Program-made: the position numbers and the translations under genes
Origin: Actinacidiphila yanglinensis
GTDB lineage: Bacteria; Actinomycetota; Actinomycetes; Streptomycetales; Streptomycetaceae
Direction of reading: 5' to 3'
Assembly (NCBI RefSeq): GCF_900107965.1
Contig: NZ_FNVU01000005.1
Span: forward strand, 248,001-312,000
DNA length: 64,000 nt
Shown: piece after piece, positions 56,441 through 64,000 of the stretch
Numbering within the stretch: the stretch's first letter is position 1
Layout: every line of letters starts with the position of its first letter
The notes under the pieces: generated by a model
What the model was told of the DNA's origin: nothing
Database searches by the model: none
The model's input: the letters and a program-made list of their open reading frames with translations, nothing else

Positions 56441-57367
56441 TCAGGCCGCCAGTGCGACCACCGGGGGACCGCGCCCGGCCAGGCAGTGCCGCAGCCAGAC
56501 GGTACGGTGCCGGTCCACCGCCTCCCACGCGCCGCCGCGTATCGGCCGGCGCGCGCAGGGCACGGCGCCGGCGAGCGCGGCCATCAGCGCCCAGGCGCGG
56601 CGCAGCGCGGCGGGCAGCAGCGCGGTCAGCCCCGCGCTGCTCCGCATCGACAGCCGGATCAGCCGCCACAGCGCGGCCTCGCCCCGCCGCAGCAGCAGTC
56701 CCGCGATCACGGCAGCCACCAGGTGGCCCAGCAGCATGGGCAGCGAGAGCATCGACGCCAGCATGCAGGCCAGGGAGGCGGGGGAGCCGTGCGCGGCACC
56801 GGAGTTGGCGAGCGTCGGCATGCCCGCCATCGGCACCCCCGGCAGGTGCGCGGCGCCGCCGGCGGTGGCGGGATCGAGCCCGGCCCGCAGCACGATCTGC
56901 CGCGCGGCCCCCGGAGTGAGGGTCGCCGCATGACCGCCGCACACCAGCCGGGCGGCGACGGCGAGCAGGCCGCCCGAGGAGCCGTGCCCGGCGGAGGCGG
57001 CGGATGCCGGGGCCGCCGAGGACACTGCGGCCACCGAGGACGCTGCGGCACCGGCGCACATCTGCCCGGTGCTGAAGACCACGTGCAGGGCGAGCTGCCC
57101 GAGGGCGAGCAGCGCGGTGATGCCCGGCAGCCTCCGCTCCCGGCCCGCCAGCGGCGCGACGACGGCGAAGACCCCGAGCCAGCCCAGCGCCAGCGAACCG
57201 GCCGGAACGGACGTGCCCGACGCCATGGTGTGCCCTGCCGCCGCGAGCAGCACGCAGACCGCGGTGAACACCGCGGTCCGCAGCAGTCGCACCCCGGCGC
57301 CCGCGCGCACGGCGGGCGCGGGTCGGCGAAGGGCGGGGGAAGGCGCAGCCATGACGGCCGTCATCAT
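56441..57367 (-). CDS. Membrane protein, unknown function, upstream of the copper operon
   Basis: 308 residues, about five or six hydrophobic segments (31-50, 60-78, 82-100, 130-150, 200-225, 250-275). A Ser/Ala/Gly stretch with His/Cys (AGHGSSGG, VCGGHAAT) and Met/His-containing loops (PMAGMPT, MCAG) suggests possible metal contact. No family recognised. Same strand and 228 nt upstream of the YcnI-like gene, with a stem-loop between, so it may or may not share a transcript. Start could be 57367, 57364 or 57352; none has a clear ribosome site. Confidence 0.75.
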   Translation of the reverse strand: MMTAVMAAPSPALRRPAPAVRAGAGVRLLRTAVFTAVCVLLAAAGHTMASGTSVPAGSLALGWLGVFAVVAPLAGRERRLPGITALLALGQLALHVVFSTGQMCAGAAASSVAAVSSAAPASAASAGHGSSGGLLAVAARLVCGGHAATLTPGAARQIVLRAGLDPATAGGAAHLPGVPMAGMPTLANSGAAHGSPASLACMLASMLSLPMLLGHLVAAVIAGLLLRRGEAALWRLIRLSMRSSAGLTALLPAALRRAWALMAALAGAVPCARRPIRGGAWEAVDRHRTVWLRHCLAGRGPPVVALAA

Positions 57368-57578
57368 CTCACTGCCGCGCGGACGCGCCTACGGCGCCCT
57401 TCCCTCCCCGCGCACCGGCGCCCACCGGCGTGAACACCCCGCCACTCACGCCCCCTACACCGCCGCATGCCGCTCCCGCATCCGCCGAATGAGCGGCATC
57501 ACGTCAACATCGCGCTTACGCCAGGCTTTTCGCGGCAATACGTAACCGTATGTCGAGCCGCAGCCAGGAGGCTGGAGC

Positions 57579-58022
57579 ATGAGCATCTGGTGGTCACTCC
57601 ATTTGCGGCGCGAGGCTGCGAGCGTTCCGCTCGCCAGGAAACTGCTGCTGGGCACCATGGAGACCGCCGGGGTCGACCCCGACATCTCCTTCGACCTCTC
57701 GGTGGCCCTTTCCGAGGCGTGTGCGAACGCCGTGGAACACGCCGGTTCGGCCACGGGCTACAGCGTCACCGCGCAGATCGACGGTGACCGCTGCCGCATC
57801 GAGGTGGCCGACTCAGGGCCGGGCCTTCCCCGCGACCGCGTCCGCCTGCCGGCCCGGCCGCTGACCCTGCGGGGCCAGCACGCCGAGCACGGCCGCGGAC
57901 TGTTCCTGATCGAAGCACTCATGGACCATGTGCAGTTCCACGACCGGCCGGGGCACGGCACGGTCGTCGCGTTCGACAAGGTCCTCAAGTGGCGGGAGGA
58001 CACCCTGCTCAAGGCGTCCTGA
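57579..58022 (+). CDS. RsbW-like ATP-binding protein (anti-sigma factor kinase family)
   Basis: 147 residues, GHKL ATPase fold. N-box EACANAVEHA (about 46-55), G1 box DSGPG (about 83-87), G2 box GRGLFLIEAL (about 107-116). Streptomyces encode many such proteins that phosphorylate anti-anti-sigma factors or bind sigma factors; the partner is not adjacent. Start ATG 57579 has AGGAGG 7 nt upstream. ATACG/CGTAT inverted repeat at 57538-57551 lies just upstream. Convergent with the aminopeptidase P gene at 18 nt. Confidence 0.88.
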   Translation: MSIWWSLHLRREAASVPLARKLLLGTMETAGVDPDISFDLSVALSEACANAVEHAGSATGYSVTAQIDGDRCRIEVADSGPGLPRDRVRLPARPLTLRGQHAEHGRGLFLIEALMDHVQFHDRPGHGTVVAFDKVLKWREDTLLKAS

Positions 58023-58040
58023 CCCGCCGTCCCGAAGGGC

Positions 58041-59573
58041 TCAGGCGGTCAGCCCGGCCATCCACTCCTCGACCTCGTCGGAGCGGCGCGGAAGCCCCGC
58101 CGACAGGTTCCGGTTGCCGCTCTCGGTGACCAGGATGTCGTCCTCGATCCGCACCCCGATGCCGCGGTACTCCTCCGGCACCGTCAGGTCGTCCGCCTGG
58201 AAGTACAGTCCGGGCTCCACGGTGAGGACCATGCCGGGCTCCAGCGTGCAGTCGACGTACGCCTCGGTGCGCGCCTGGGCGCAGTCGTGGACGTCGATGC
58301 CGAGCATGTGCCCGGTGCCGTGCAGCGTCCAGCGCCGCTGGAGGGCGAGTTCGAGGACCCGCTCCGCCGGACCCTCCAGCAGGCCCCATTCGACCAGCCG
58401 CTCGGCGAGCACCCGCTGCGCGGCCTCGTGGAAGTCGCGGTAGGCCGCACCGGGCTTGACCGCGTCGATGCCGGCCTGCTGGGCGTCGTACACCGCGTCG
58501 TAGATCTTCTTCTGCAGCGGCGAGAACCGGCCGTCGACCGGGAGGGTGCGGGTGACGTCGGCGGTGTAGAGGGAGCGGGTCTCCACGCCGGCGTCGAGCA
58601 GCAGCAGTTCGCCGGCCCGGACCGGGCCGTCGTTGCGCACCCAGTGCAGCGTGGTGGCGTGCGGGCCGGACGCGCAGATCGAGCCGTAGCCGACGTCGTT
58701 GCCCTCGACACGGGCGCGCAGGAAGAAGGTGCCCTCGATGTAGCGCTCGGAGGTGGCCTGCGCGCGGTCCAGGACCCTGACGACGTCCTCGAAGCCGCGG
58801 GCGGTGGAGTCGCACGCCTGCTGCAGCTCGCCGATCTCGAACTCGTCCTTGACCAGCCGGAGCTCCGACAGGAACACCTTCAGCTCGCCGTCCCGCTCGC
58901 CGGTGGTCTTGTCGGTGAGGGCCGCCTCGATCCCCCCGTCGTGGCCGCGCACGACCCGGACCGGGCCGGTGGCCTCGCGCAGCACGTCGGCGACGGTGCG
59001 GACGTCCTTGCACGGCAGGCCGAGCAGCTGCTCGCCCTCGGCCGGGCTGTTGCGGCGCCCGACCCACAGCTCGCCCTGGCCGTCCAGCCAGAACTCGCCG
59101 TTCTCCCGGTCGGAGCGCGGCAGCAGGTAGGCGGTGGCGTCGTGGCCGCCCGCCTCGCGCGGCTCCAGGACGAGGACCGCGTCCTGGGTCTGGTCGCCGG
59201 TGAGGTGGACGTACTCCGTCGAGGCGCGGAAGGGGTACTCCGTGTCGTTGGACCGGGTCCGCAGGTTGCCCGCGGGCACCACGATGCGCTCGCCCGGGAA
59301 ACGCGCCGACAGCGCGGCACGGCGGGCGGCGGCATAGGGCGCCTGCGCTATCGGCTCCAGGCCGCGCCGCTCGGTGTCGGCCCAGCCCGACTTCATGCTC
59401 GCGGCGAGCTCGTCGGACACCATCGGGTAGAGCCCGTTCTTGCGCTGCTTGATCGGGCGGTCCTGCCCGTCGGCCGCCGCGGTGCCGTCCGCCGCCTCAG
59501 CGGCCTCCTGCGCCACGCCGGCTTCCTCCCCGCTGCCCCCTGCGGTGTCCTGCCTGTCCCCGGCCTTCGCCAC
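58041..59573 (-). CDS. pepP: Xaa-Pro aminopeptidase (M24B, aminopeptidase P)
   Basis: 510 residues. N-terminal creatinase-like domain (about 60-240) and C-terminal pita-bread domain with the dinuclear metal ligands: Asp in LLLLDAGVETRSLYTADVTRT (two Asp), His in GTGHMLGIDVHDC, Glu in VLTVEPGLYF and Glu in VRIEDDILVTESGNR. Removes N-terminal residues before Pro in the cytosol. The first 40 residues are disordered and Asp/Glu/Ala-rich. GTG 59573 has GAGGAGG at 6 nt. Confidence 0.95.
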   Translation of the reverse strand: MAKAGDRQDTAGGSGEEAGVAQEAAEAADGTAAADGQDRPIKQRKNGLYPMVSDELAASMKSGWADTERRGLEPIAQAPYAAARRAALSARFPGERIVVPAGNLRTRSNDTEYPFRASTEYVHLTGDQTQDAVLVLEPREAGGHDATAYLLPRSDRENGEFWLDGQGELWVGRRNSPAEGEQLLGLPCKDVRTVADVLREATGPVRVVRGHDGGIEAALTDKTTGERDGELKVFLSELRLVKDEFEIGELQQACDSTARGFEDVVRVLDRAQATSERYIEGTFFLRARVEGNDVGYGSICASGPHATTLHWVRNDGPVRAGELLLLDAGVETRSLYTADVTRTLPVDGRFSPLQKKIYDAVYDAQQAGIDAVKPGAAYRDFHEAAQRVLAERLVEWGLLEGPAERVLELALQRRWTLHGTGHMLGIDVHDCAQARTEAYVDCTLEPGMVLTVEPGLYFQADDLTVPEEYRGIGVRIEDDILVTESGNRNLSAGLPRRSDEVEEWMAGLTA

Positions 59574-59656
59574 GTCCCGCCTCCTCAGAAATGAACCTTT
59601 CGTCCATCGTATGGGCGCGCCGCGGCGGCGGGGGGAGCGCCTCCCGGCCGCGGGGG

Positions 59657-61363
59657 TCAGTCGCCGAAGCGCACGGCCAGCAGCACCAGGTCCTCCACGT
59701 GCTCGGCACGGTCCCGTCCGTCCGGGAAAAGGGTGCGCAGCACATGGTCGGCCAGCACCTCGGGATCGGCCCGCACGCTCCTGGGCGCGGCCTGCGCCGC
59801 GGAGTGCAGCCGGGCCAGCGCGCGGTCCGCGGGCTCACCGGTGCGGTGCAGCAGCCCGTCGGTGTAGAGCAGGACGCTCTCGCCCGGCCGGAGCACCAGC
59901 TCGGCGCAGGGCGCCTCCCAGCAGCTCAGCATGTTCAGCGGCGCGGACAGCGAGGTCTCCAGGTACTCGCAGCGCCGGTCGCCGACCACCAGCGGCGGGC
60001 AGTGCCCGGCCCCGGCCATGACCAGCTTGTGGCCGCCGCCCTGCAGCGCGGTGACGTACGCGAACAGCGCGGTGGCCGAGCGGGTCGGCTCGGCCAGCCG
60101 CATCAGCAACTCGAGGTCGGAGAGGACCGCTACCGGGTCCTCGCCCTCCATCACCGCGTACGCCCGCAGGGACGCGCGCAGCCGCCCCATCGCGGCGACG
60201 GCTCCGGGGCCGGCGCCGGTCACCCCGCCGACGGACAGCCCGAGCGCGCCTTCGGGCAGCGGCAGCGCGTCGTACCAGTCGCCGCCGCCGCGCGGGCCCG
60301 TGGTGTGGCGGACGGCCATCCGCAGACCGGGCACCCGCGGCAGCCGGGCCGGCAGCAGTTCCTCCGTCAGCGCCCGGGCCGCGGCACGGGCCCGGCCCAG
60401 TGCCAGGCAGCGCGCCACGTGCTCGACGGCGAACCGCAGGTAGAGGGTGACCAGCCGGTGCTGGCGGTCGGCGGGTTCTGCGGGCTCGTCGTAGAACCAG
60501 ACGGCCGTGCCGAGGCGCCCGCCGGAAGGGTGCCCGAGCGCGGCGGGGTGCGGCCCGGCGGCGTGTCCGGGGCCGGCGCTCTCCGCGACCAGCGGCACCG
60601 CGAAGCTCGCGGCCAGCCCGAGCTGCGCGGCGACCTCGCGGTACCGGGTGGTCGGGCCGGGGCCGTGCATCAGATCGCGCAGGACCCTTTCGGCGGAACC
60701 CGCGCCGAGCGGGACCGTCTCCAGGGAGCCGAGCTCGCTGCGGCCCAGGCCGAGGCCGACGCTGGTGCCCGGGCCGAAGCCGTCCGCCGGGTCCAGGGCG
60801 ATCAGGCCGCGCCGGGCGCCCACCAGGGTCGCGCCCGCCCGCAGCACCTCGTGCAACGCGTCGTCGAGCTCGGCGGTGCGCGCGAGCCGCTCGGTCAGCT
60901 CGTGCAGCAGCGACAGGTCGCACACCCAGGCGGCGAGCCGGTCCTGGACGGCGAGGGAGCGGTCGGGAGTGCCGCGGGGCGGCATCGTGCCGGCGCCCAG
61001 GTTCGGTGCGGGGGGCACCGGGATCGGGGCGACCGGTGGTGTGGTGGAGGCGACGGAGGCGACGGGGAGGGAGGTCGTGGCGGTGGAGGCCGTGGTGGTC
61101 GTGGTGGCGCCACTGGGCGCGGCGGGCGCGGGGACAGGGGCGTCAGTGTCCGCCTGGACAGGAGTGGACGGCTCGCTTCCGGCCACTTTTCTGACGCGTG
61201 CGGGGCTCACGGCCGGAGGCTTCCGGCCGGTTGCCGGCGGGCGGGGCAACCAGCATTTTTCGTCCGCAATGCGCGGAGCATCTGCATGAATAGCATCGCA
61301 AACCCCCATGTCGTTCTGCGCTGCTGTCAAGGACCCCACTTCTACACGCACGATCGTGGGCAT
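59657..61363 (-). CDS. SpoIIE-family protein phosphatase, active site incomplete
   Basis: 568 residues. A Thr/Pro/Ala-rich disordered N-terminus (about 40-150) is followed by a GAF-like domain (about 170-330) and a PP2C/SpoIIE domain (about 350-568). Conserved pieces are GGDWYDALPLPEG, LYTDGLLHR and EDLVLLAVRFGD. Where active SpoIIE phosphatases have GDVxGHG, this protein has GGVTGAG, so a metal-binding Asp is replaced by Gly. It may be inactive or a ligand sensor. Start ATG 61363 has TTCCGA-N18-GACAAT-N7 before it, so it is perhaps leaderless. Neighbour to the RsbW-like gene two genes away. Confidence 0.88.
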   Translation of the reverse strand: MPTIVRVEVGSLTAAQNDMGVCDAIHADAPRIADEKCWLPRPPATGRKPPAVSPARVRKVAGSEPSTPVQADTDAPVPAPAAPSGATTTTTASTATTSLPVASVASTTPPVAPIPVPPAPNLGAGTMPPRGTPDRSLAVQDRLAAWVCDLSLLHELTERLARTAELDDALHEVLRAGATLVGARRGLIALDPADGFGPGTSVGLGLGRSELGSLETVPLGAGSAERVLRDLMHGPGPTTRYREVAAQLGLAASFAVPLVAESAGPGHAAGPHPAALGHPSGGRLGTAVWFYDEPAEPADRQHRLVTLYLRFAVEHVARCLALGRARAAARALTEELLPARLPRVPGLRMAVRHTTGPRGGGDWYDALPLPEGALGLSVGGVTGAGPGAVAAMGRLRASLRAYAVMEGEDPVAVLSDLELLMRLAEPTRSATALFAYVTALQGGGHKLVMAGAGHCPPLVVGDRRCEYLETSLSAPLNMLSCWEAPCAELVLRPGESVLLYTDGLLHRTGEPADRALARLHSAAQAAPRSVRADPEVLADHVLRTLFPDGRDRAEHVEDLVLLAVRFGD

Positions 61364-61796
61364 GTCCAGGATTGTCCCGGTACAGGGAGTGGTGTCGGAA
61401 GCGTGCCCCGGACGGCCGTATGGCGGTGATGTTGGCCGGAAACAGCCACCCCCGGTATATGCGCACGGTCGACTGGGCCCAGCCAACAGCGCGTCATTTT
61501 GCGGGTGATGGGTAGGAACCCGAAGTCCGGCTCAAGCGTCGTAGTACGTATACAGTTGACGGCCGACCCAACCCCGGGTGGCGAGGGGTGCTGGGTCCGA
61601 CGCGGACCATGACACATGGACCGCGACCAGGGCACAGCGAGATCACAGCAGTTCGAAAGCGCCGGTTGTGCGCCACCCTTCGCCACGTTCCACGCTCGGC
61701 TGGCAGTGCGATGTGCTGCCTCAAATGCGGTGTGCTCGACAGTTACGTTGTGCAGTGGGCAGATCCCTGGGCGTTAACGGAAAGGAACGAGCGCTG
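61364..61796. other. 433 bp divergent regulatory region
   Basis: Minus-strand promoter for the phosphatase: -35 TTCCGA (61400-61395) and -10 GACAAT (61376-61371) with an 18-nt spacer and 7 nt to ATG. GTATAC and GTACGTATAC around 61545-61553 are palindromic. GC is lower than nearby. GGAAAGGA at 61779-61786 is the ribosome site of the Prim-Pol-like gene. No gene is convincing. Confidence 0.55.
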
Positions 61797-62483
61797 ATGC
61801 GCGAGATCCTCGGAAGGCGACGCAAGATCTCTCTTCGGCGGAAGGAGCGGACCGCGTTCCTCGACGCGGCGCTGACCTACGCCGAGCAGTGGCAGTGGCG
61901 CGTGGTACCCGGTGTCGGACTCGACGGGAGAGCCGCGCGGCGTGCCGCCGGCACTCCTGCCTGCGGCTGCGGGCGGCCCAACTGCCCGGTCCCCGGCGCT
62001 CACCCGGTCGAACCCGGACTTCTCGCCGCGACCCGCGACCCGCGCATGGTCCGCTGGTGGTGGACCTCCCGGCCGGACGCGCCGGTGGTGCTGGCCACCG
62101 GCGACCGCGTCTCCGCGGCGAGCCTGCCCGCGACGGCGGGCGCGCGCGCCCTGGGCGCGATGGAGACGCTGGGCTGCCGGCTCGGCCCGGTCGTGGCCAC
62201 CCCGACCCGCTACGTCTTCCTCGTCGCCCCCTACTCGCTCGCCGAACTCGGCGAACTCCTCGACAGCCAGGACTGGGTTCCGACCTCGCTGCGCTATCAC
62301 GGCGACGGCGGATACGTGGCGCTGCCGCCGGCCGGCGGCGCGTCCGGACCGCTGGCGTGGGTCCGCCCCCCGGTCGTCCCGGCCGGTGAACGCACGCCGT
62401 GGCTGCCGCGGATCGACGCGCTCGTCGACGCGCTGGTCCGTGCCGGTCGCACCGCCCCCGACGGGGACCGACTGCGCTACTGA
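61797..62483 (+). CDS. Prim-Pol-like protein (bifunctional DNA primase/polymerase N-terminal type)
   Basis: 228 residues. The region HPV with CGCGRPNCPVPGAHP (about 58-72) is a zinc-like Cys cluster plus the Prim-Pol KxHP-type element, and RMVRWWWTSRPDAPVVLATG (about 82-101) is a family pattern. The catalytic hhhDhD pair normally found after this stretch is not visible; ATGDRVS occupies the position. This actinobacterial subfamily is common near the SpoIIE-type gene; function unknown, possibly a DNA-binding or nucleotide-binding remnant. ATG 61797 preceded by GGAAAGGA. Confidence 0.82.
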   Translation: MREILGRRRKISLRRKERTAFLDAALTYAEQWQWRVVPGVGLDGRAARRAAGTPACGCGRPNCPVPGAHPVEPGLLAATRDPRMVRWWWTSRPDAPVVLATGDRVSAASLPATAGARALGAMETLGCRLGPVVATPTRYVFLVAPYSLAELGELLDSQDWVPTSLRYHGDGGYVALPPAGGASGPLAWVRPPVVPAGERTPWLPRIDALVDALVRAGRTAPDGDRLRY

Positions 62484-62585
62484 GCGGCCTCTGACGGGGT
62501 ACAAGCCGGGGTGTCGCCGGATCCGCCACCGGTGGCCCGGCGTTATGTTCGGCCGGACCCCAGATGTCGAGTGCAGGTGAGTCCT

Positions 62586-62822
62586 TTGAAGTCACAGCAG
62601 CCGTCTGACGCTTCGGACCAGCGGGGGCACGACCGGGACCGGCACCAGGAGCAGGAGCGGGTCCGGGCGGACGGCCTCCGCAAGGTCGCGGTGGCGAGCG
62701 CCGCCGCGCTCGCCGCCGTCCTCGCGTTCGCGGTGGCGACCGCCGGCTCCGAGCACGGCGTCACGCACCGGGGCAACGCCGGCCACAGCACGACGTCGAA
62801 CCGCGCGTCGTCCGACGAATGA
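62586..62822 (+). CDS. Small single-pass membrane protein, unknown function
   Basis: 78 residues from a TTG start chosen because AGGTGAG lies 5 nt upstream (GTG 62571 is an alternative). A charged Asp/Arg/Gln-rich cytoplasmic N-terminus (1-35), one hydrophobic helix (about 38-55), and an external Ser/Thr/His/Asn tail. No recognised domain. Lies 102 nt after the Prim-Pol-like gene on the same strand. Confidence 0.65.
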   Translation: MKSQQPSDASDQRGHDRDRHQEQERVRADGLRKVAVASAAALAAVLAFAVATAGSEHGVTHRGNAGHSTTSNRASSDE

Positions 62823-63196
62823 GATGACCGTGCCCGACCGCGTCGGCGGCCGGGTCCTTGCGGTGCGGCCCCTGTGCGGGTGGCTGCCGCGGGCCGCTGC
62901 CGGGGCGCCTCCGGGCGCGCGACGGGATCGGTGCCCGTGAGCGCGCCGCACGACGGAATACGTCGGTCCAGGACGGGCCGGGGCATGGAAAGGCCCGGTC
63001 GCTGGCGACGGGGGATGCACCAGCGACCGGGCTGTTCAAACGGTAACAAGACTTCGTCCGTTAGCAAATTCCCCGATCGGGGGAGAGCCCCACGACCCGG
63101 TGTTTCCAGGGAAGTTGTGATCGGAATCACTGAGCGACCGCTTGGTCGGGACCAATCCGGGGGCCTCGCCGGGGAGACCCCCGATCCCGACGCCGG
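62823..63196. other. 374 bp non-coding region between convergent genes
   Basis: No gene visible. It contains the strong hairpin at 62993-63032, the AACGG (63039-63043)/CCGTT (63058-63062) repeat just after it, an ATTCCCCGATCGGGGGA palindromic stretch near 63070-63085, and GACC-GCTT-GGTC near 63136-63147. Terminates both converging genes; an extra RNA structure cannot be excluded. Confidence 0.6.
62993..63032. terminator. Large stem-loop terminator
   Basis: GCCCGGTCGCTGG (62993-63005) pairs perfectly with CCAGCGACCGGGC (63020-63032): 13 bp, 14-nt loop. Confidence 0.8.
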
Positions 63197-64000
63197 TCAG
63201 CTCAGGGTGATCTGACGGTTGGTGAAGCCGCTGCGCGCCCTGCGCTCCTCCGCAGTCAGCGGTCCGGTGCGGGCGAGCGTCTCGGTCAGCCGCTCCTCGA
63301 AGGCCGCCGCCGGCTTCTCCACGTCCTCCGCCGACATCCCGACCGGCAGGTCCCACACCGGCACCACCAGGCCGTGCGCGCGGAAGGACCCGACCAGCCG
63401 GGTGCCGTCGCCGAGCCCCGAGGCCCCGGCGGCGTGCAGCCGGGCGAGAGCGTCGAGCAGCGCCTCCTCCGGGTGCGGCATCACCCAGCGCAGGTGGTTC
63501 TTCTCCGGCGTCTCGCACCAGTACGCGGCCGCCACACCCGTCAGCCGGACCGTGGGGATCGCCGCCTCGTTCGCCCGCTCCAGGGACGCCGCCACCTCGC
63601 CGGTGGCCGCGTTCGCGTCCTCCAGCCAGAACTCGAAACCGCTGTGGACCTCCGGCTCGAACGGCGCGGACAGGTCGAGCAGATCCTGCAGCCGCGGCCC
63701 GTCCGGTGCCGGGCGGCGGCCCTCCACCGGGTTGCCGGGCTCCGCCTCCAGGGCGCGCGTCAGGGTGTCGGCCAGGTCGCGGCTGATGTCACCGCTGGAC
63801 GCGTCGTTCTGCAGGCCGAGCAGCACCGCGCCGGTGTCGCGGCGCAGCCCCGGCCAGGCCATCGGCAGCACGGTGCCGAGCGTCACCGAGGGCACGCCCG
63901 CGGGCAGTTCGGCCTTGAGGGTGAGGGGCACGGTCGCGGCCGGCACCAGCTCGCGCAGCGCGACCCAGTCGCACTCCCCCGGCAGCCCCTCGAACGGGCG
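63197..64000 (-). CDS. DUF5926 family protein (N-terminus cut by window edge)
   Basis: At least 267 residues; the reading frame stays open to the right edge, so the N-terminus lies outside the window. Visible N-terminal part is RPFEGLPGECDWVALREL followed by VPAATVPL, the conserved start of the DUF5926 domain in Streptomyces proteins. Alternating polar and hydrophobic segments, no TM helix. Function unknown. Ends GFTNRQITLS at 63197. Convergent with the small membrane protein gene. Confidence 0.85.
   Translation of the reverse strand, partial: RPFEGLPGECDWVALRELVPAATVPLTLKAELPAGVPSVTLGTVLPMAWPGLRRDTGAVLLGLQNDASSGDISRDLADTLTRALEAEPGNPVEGRRPAPDGPRLQDLLDLSAPFEPEVHSGFEFWLEDANAATGEVAASLERANEAAIPTVRLTGVAAAYWCETPEKNHLRWVMPHPEEALLDALARLHAAGASGLGDGTRLVGSFRAHGLVVPVWDLPVGMSAEDVEKPAAAFEERLTETLARTGPLTAEERRARSGFTNRQITLS

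Noticed and set aside
61711..61797. Possible 28-residue Cys-containing leader peptide (CxxxC, TTA codon) ending in TGATG with the Prim-Pol-like gene
   Set aside because: Third codon positions are not G/C-biased and there is no ribosome site; coincidental reading frame is more likely.

Overview
The window looks like chromosomal core DNA of a Streptomyces-like actinomycete (Streptomycetaceae). It has very high GC with strong G/C preference at third codon positions, GTG and TTG starts, GTGA/ATGA gene overlaps, GGAGG-type ribosome sites mixed with apparently leaderless genes, a TTA-containing regulator gene, a Rex operator before cydA, and gene neighbourhoods typical of the origin-proximal arm of Streptomyces (thiC, hisC, cydAB-cydCD, serS, dtpA/ecuC/sco). 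No tRNA, rRNA, insertion sequence, prophage, integrase or CRISPR array is visible.

Left part (1-22 kb): the 5' portion of a secreted GH3 glycosidase with two discoidin domains and a CebR-like operator; a TcmP/LCM-type methyltransferase; two class C serine hydrolases; a MarR regulator with a DHA2 drug exporter; a HAD phosphatase; a Nudix hydrolase; a trans-sulfuration PLP enzyme; small membrane proteins; a cupin; a YibE/F membrane protein; thiC behind a TPP riboswitch; a secreted small protein; a metallophosphoesterase; a LacI regulator carrying a TTA codon; and hisC.

Middle part (22-48 kb): the Rex-controlled cytochrome bd operon (cydA, cydB, fused cydCD), with two parS sites between cydB and cydCD; a Cof-type HAD with a disordered His/Asp-rich extension; a DUF6344-like protein; a SLAC1/TehA-type anion channel divergent from a complete narGHJI nitrate reductase operon; a leaderless LLM oxidoreductase; an operon of an EphD-like hydrolase-SDR fusion, a PF10118 metal-dependent hydrolase and a MerR regulator; and a four-gene ABC operon (two ATPases, two permeases). 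Cytochrome bd and respiratory nitrate reductase together point to adaptation to low oxygen.

Right part (48-64 kb): a Cof-type HAD and serS; a non-coding 690 bp stretch packed with DnaA boxes (resembling the DnaA-titrating cluster known near serS in S. coelicolor); the extracytoplasmic copper operon (YcnI, Sco, ECuC, CopC-CopD, DtpA); a membrane protein; an RsbW-like ATPase; aminopeptidase P; a SpoIIE-family phosphatase whose central metal-binding Asp is missing; a Prim-Pol-like protein without a visible catalytic Asp pair; and a DUF5926 protein cut by the right edge.

The parS-like sites fall only in the first 25 kb, which suggests oriC lies beyond the left edge. The DnaA-box cluster at 50.1-50.5 kb and the parS array together make this window part of the replication/segregation control zone. 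These two signals, plus the degenerate phosphatase, are the most rewarding leads.
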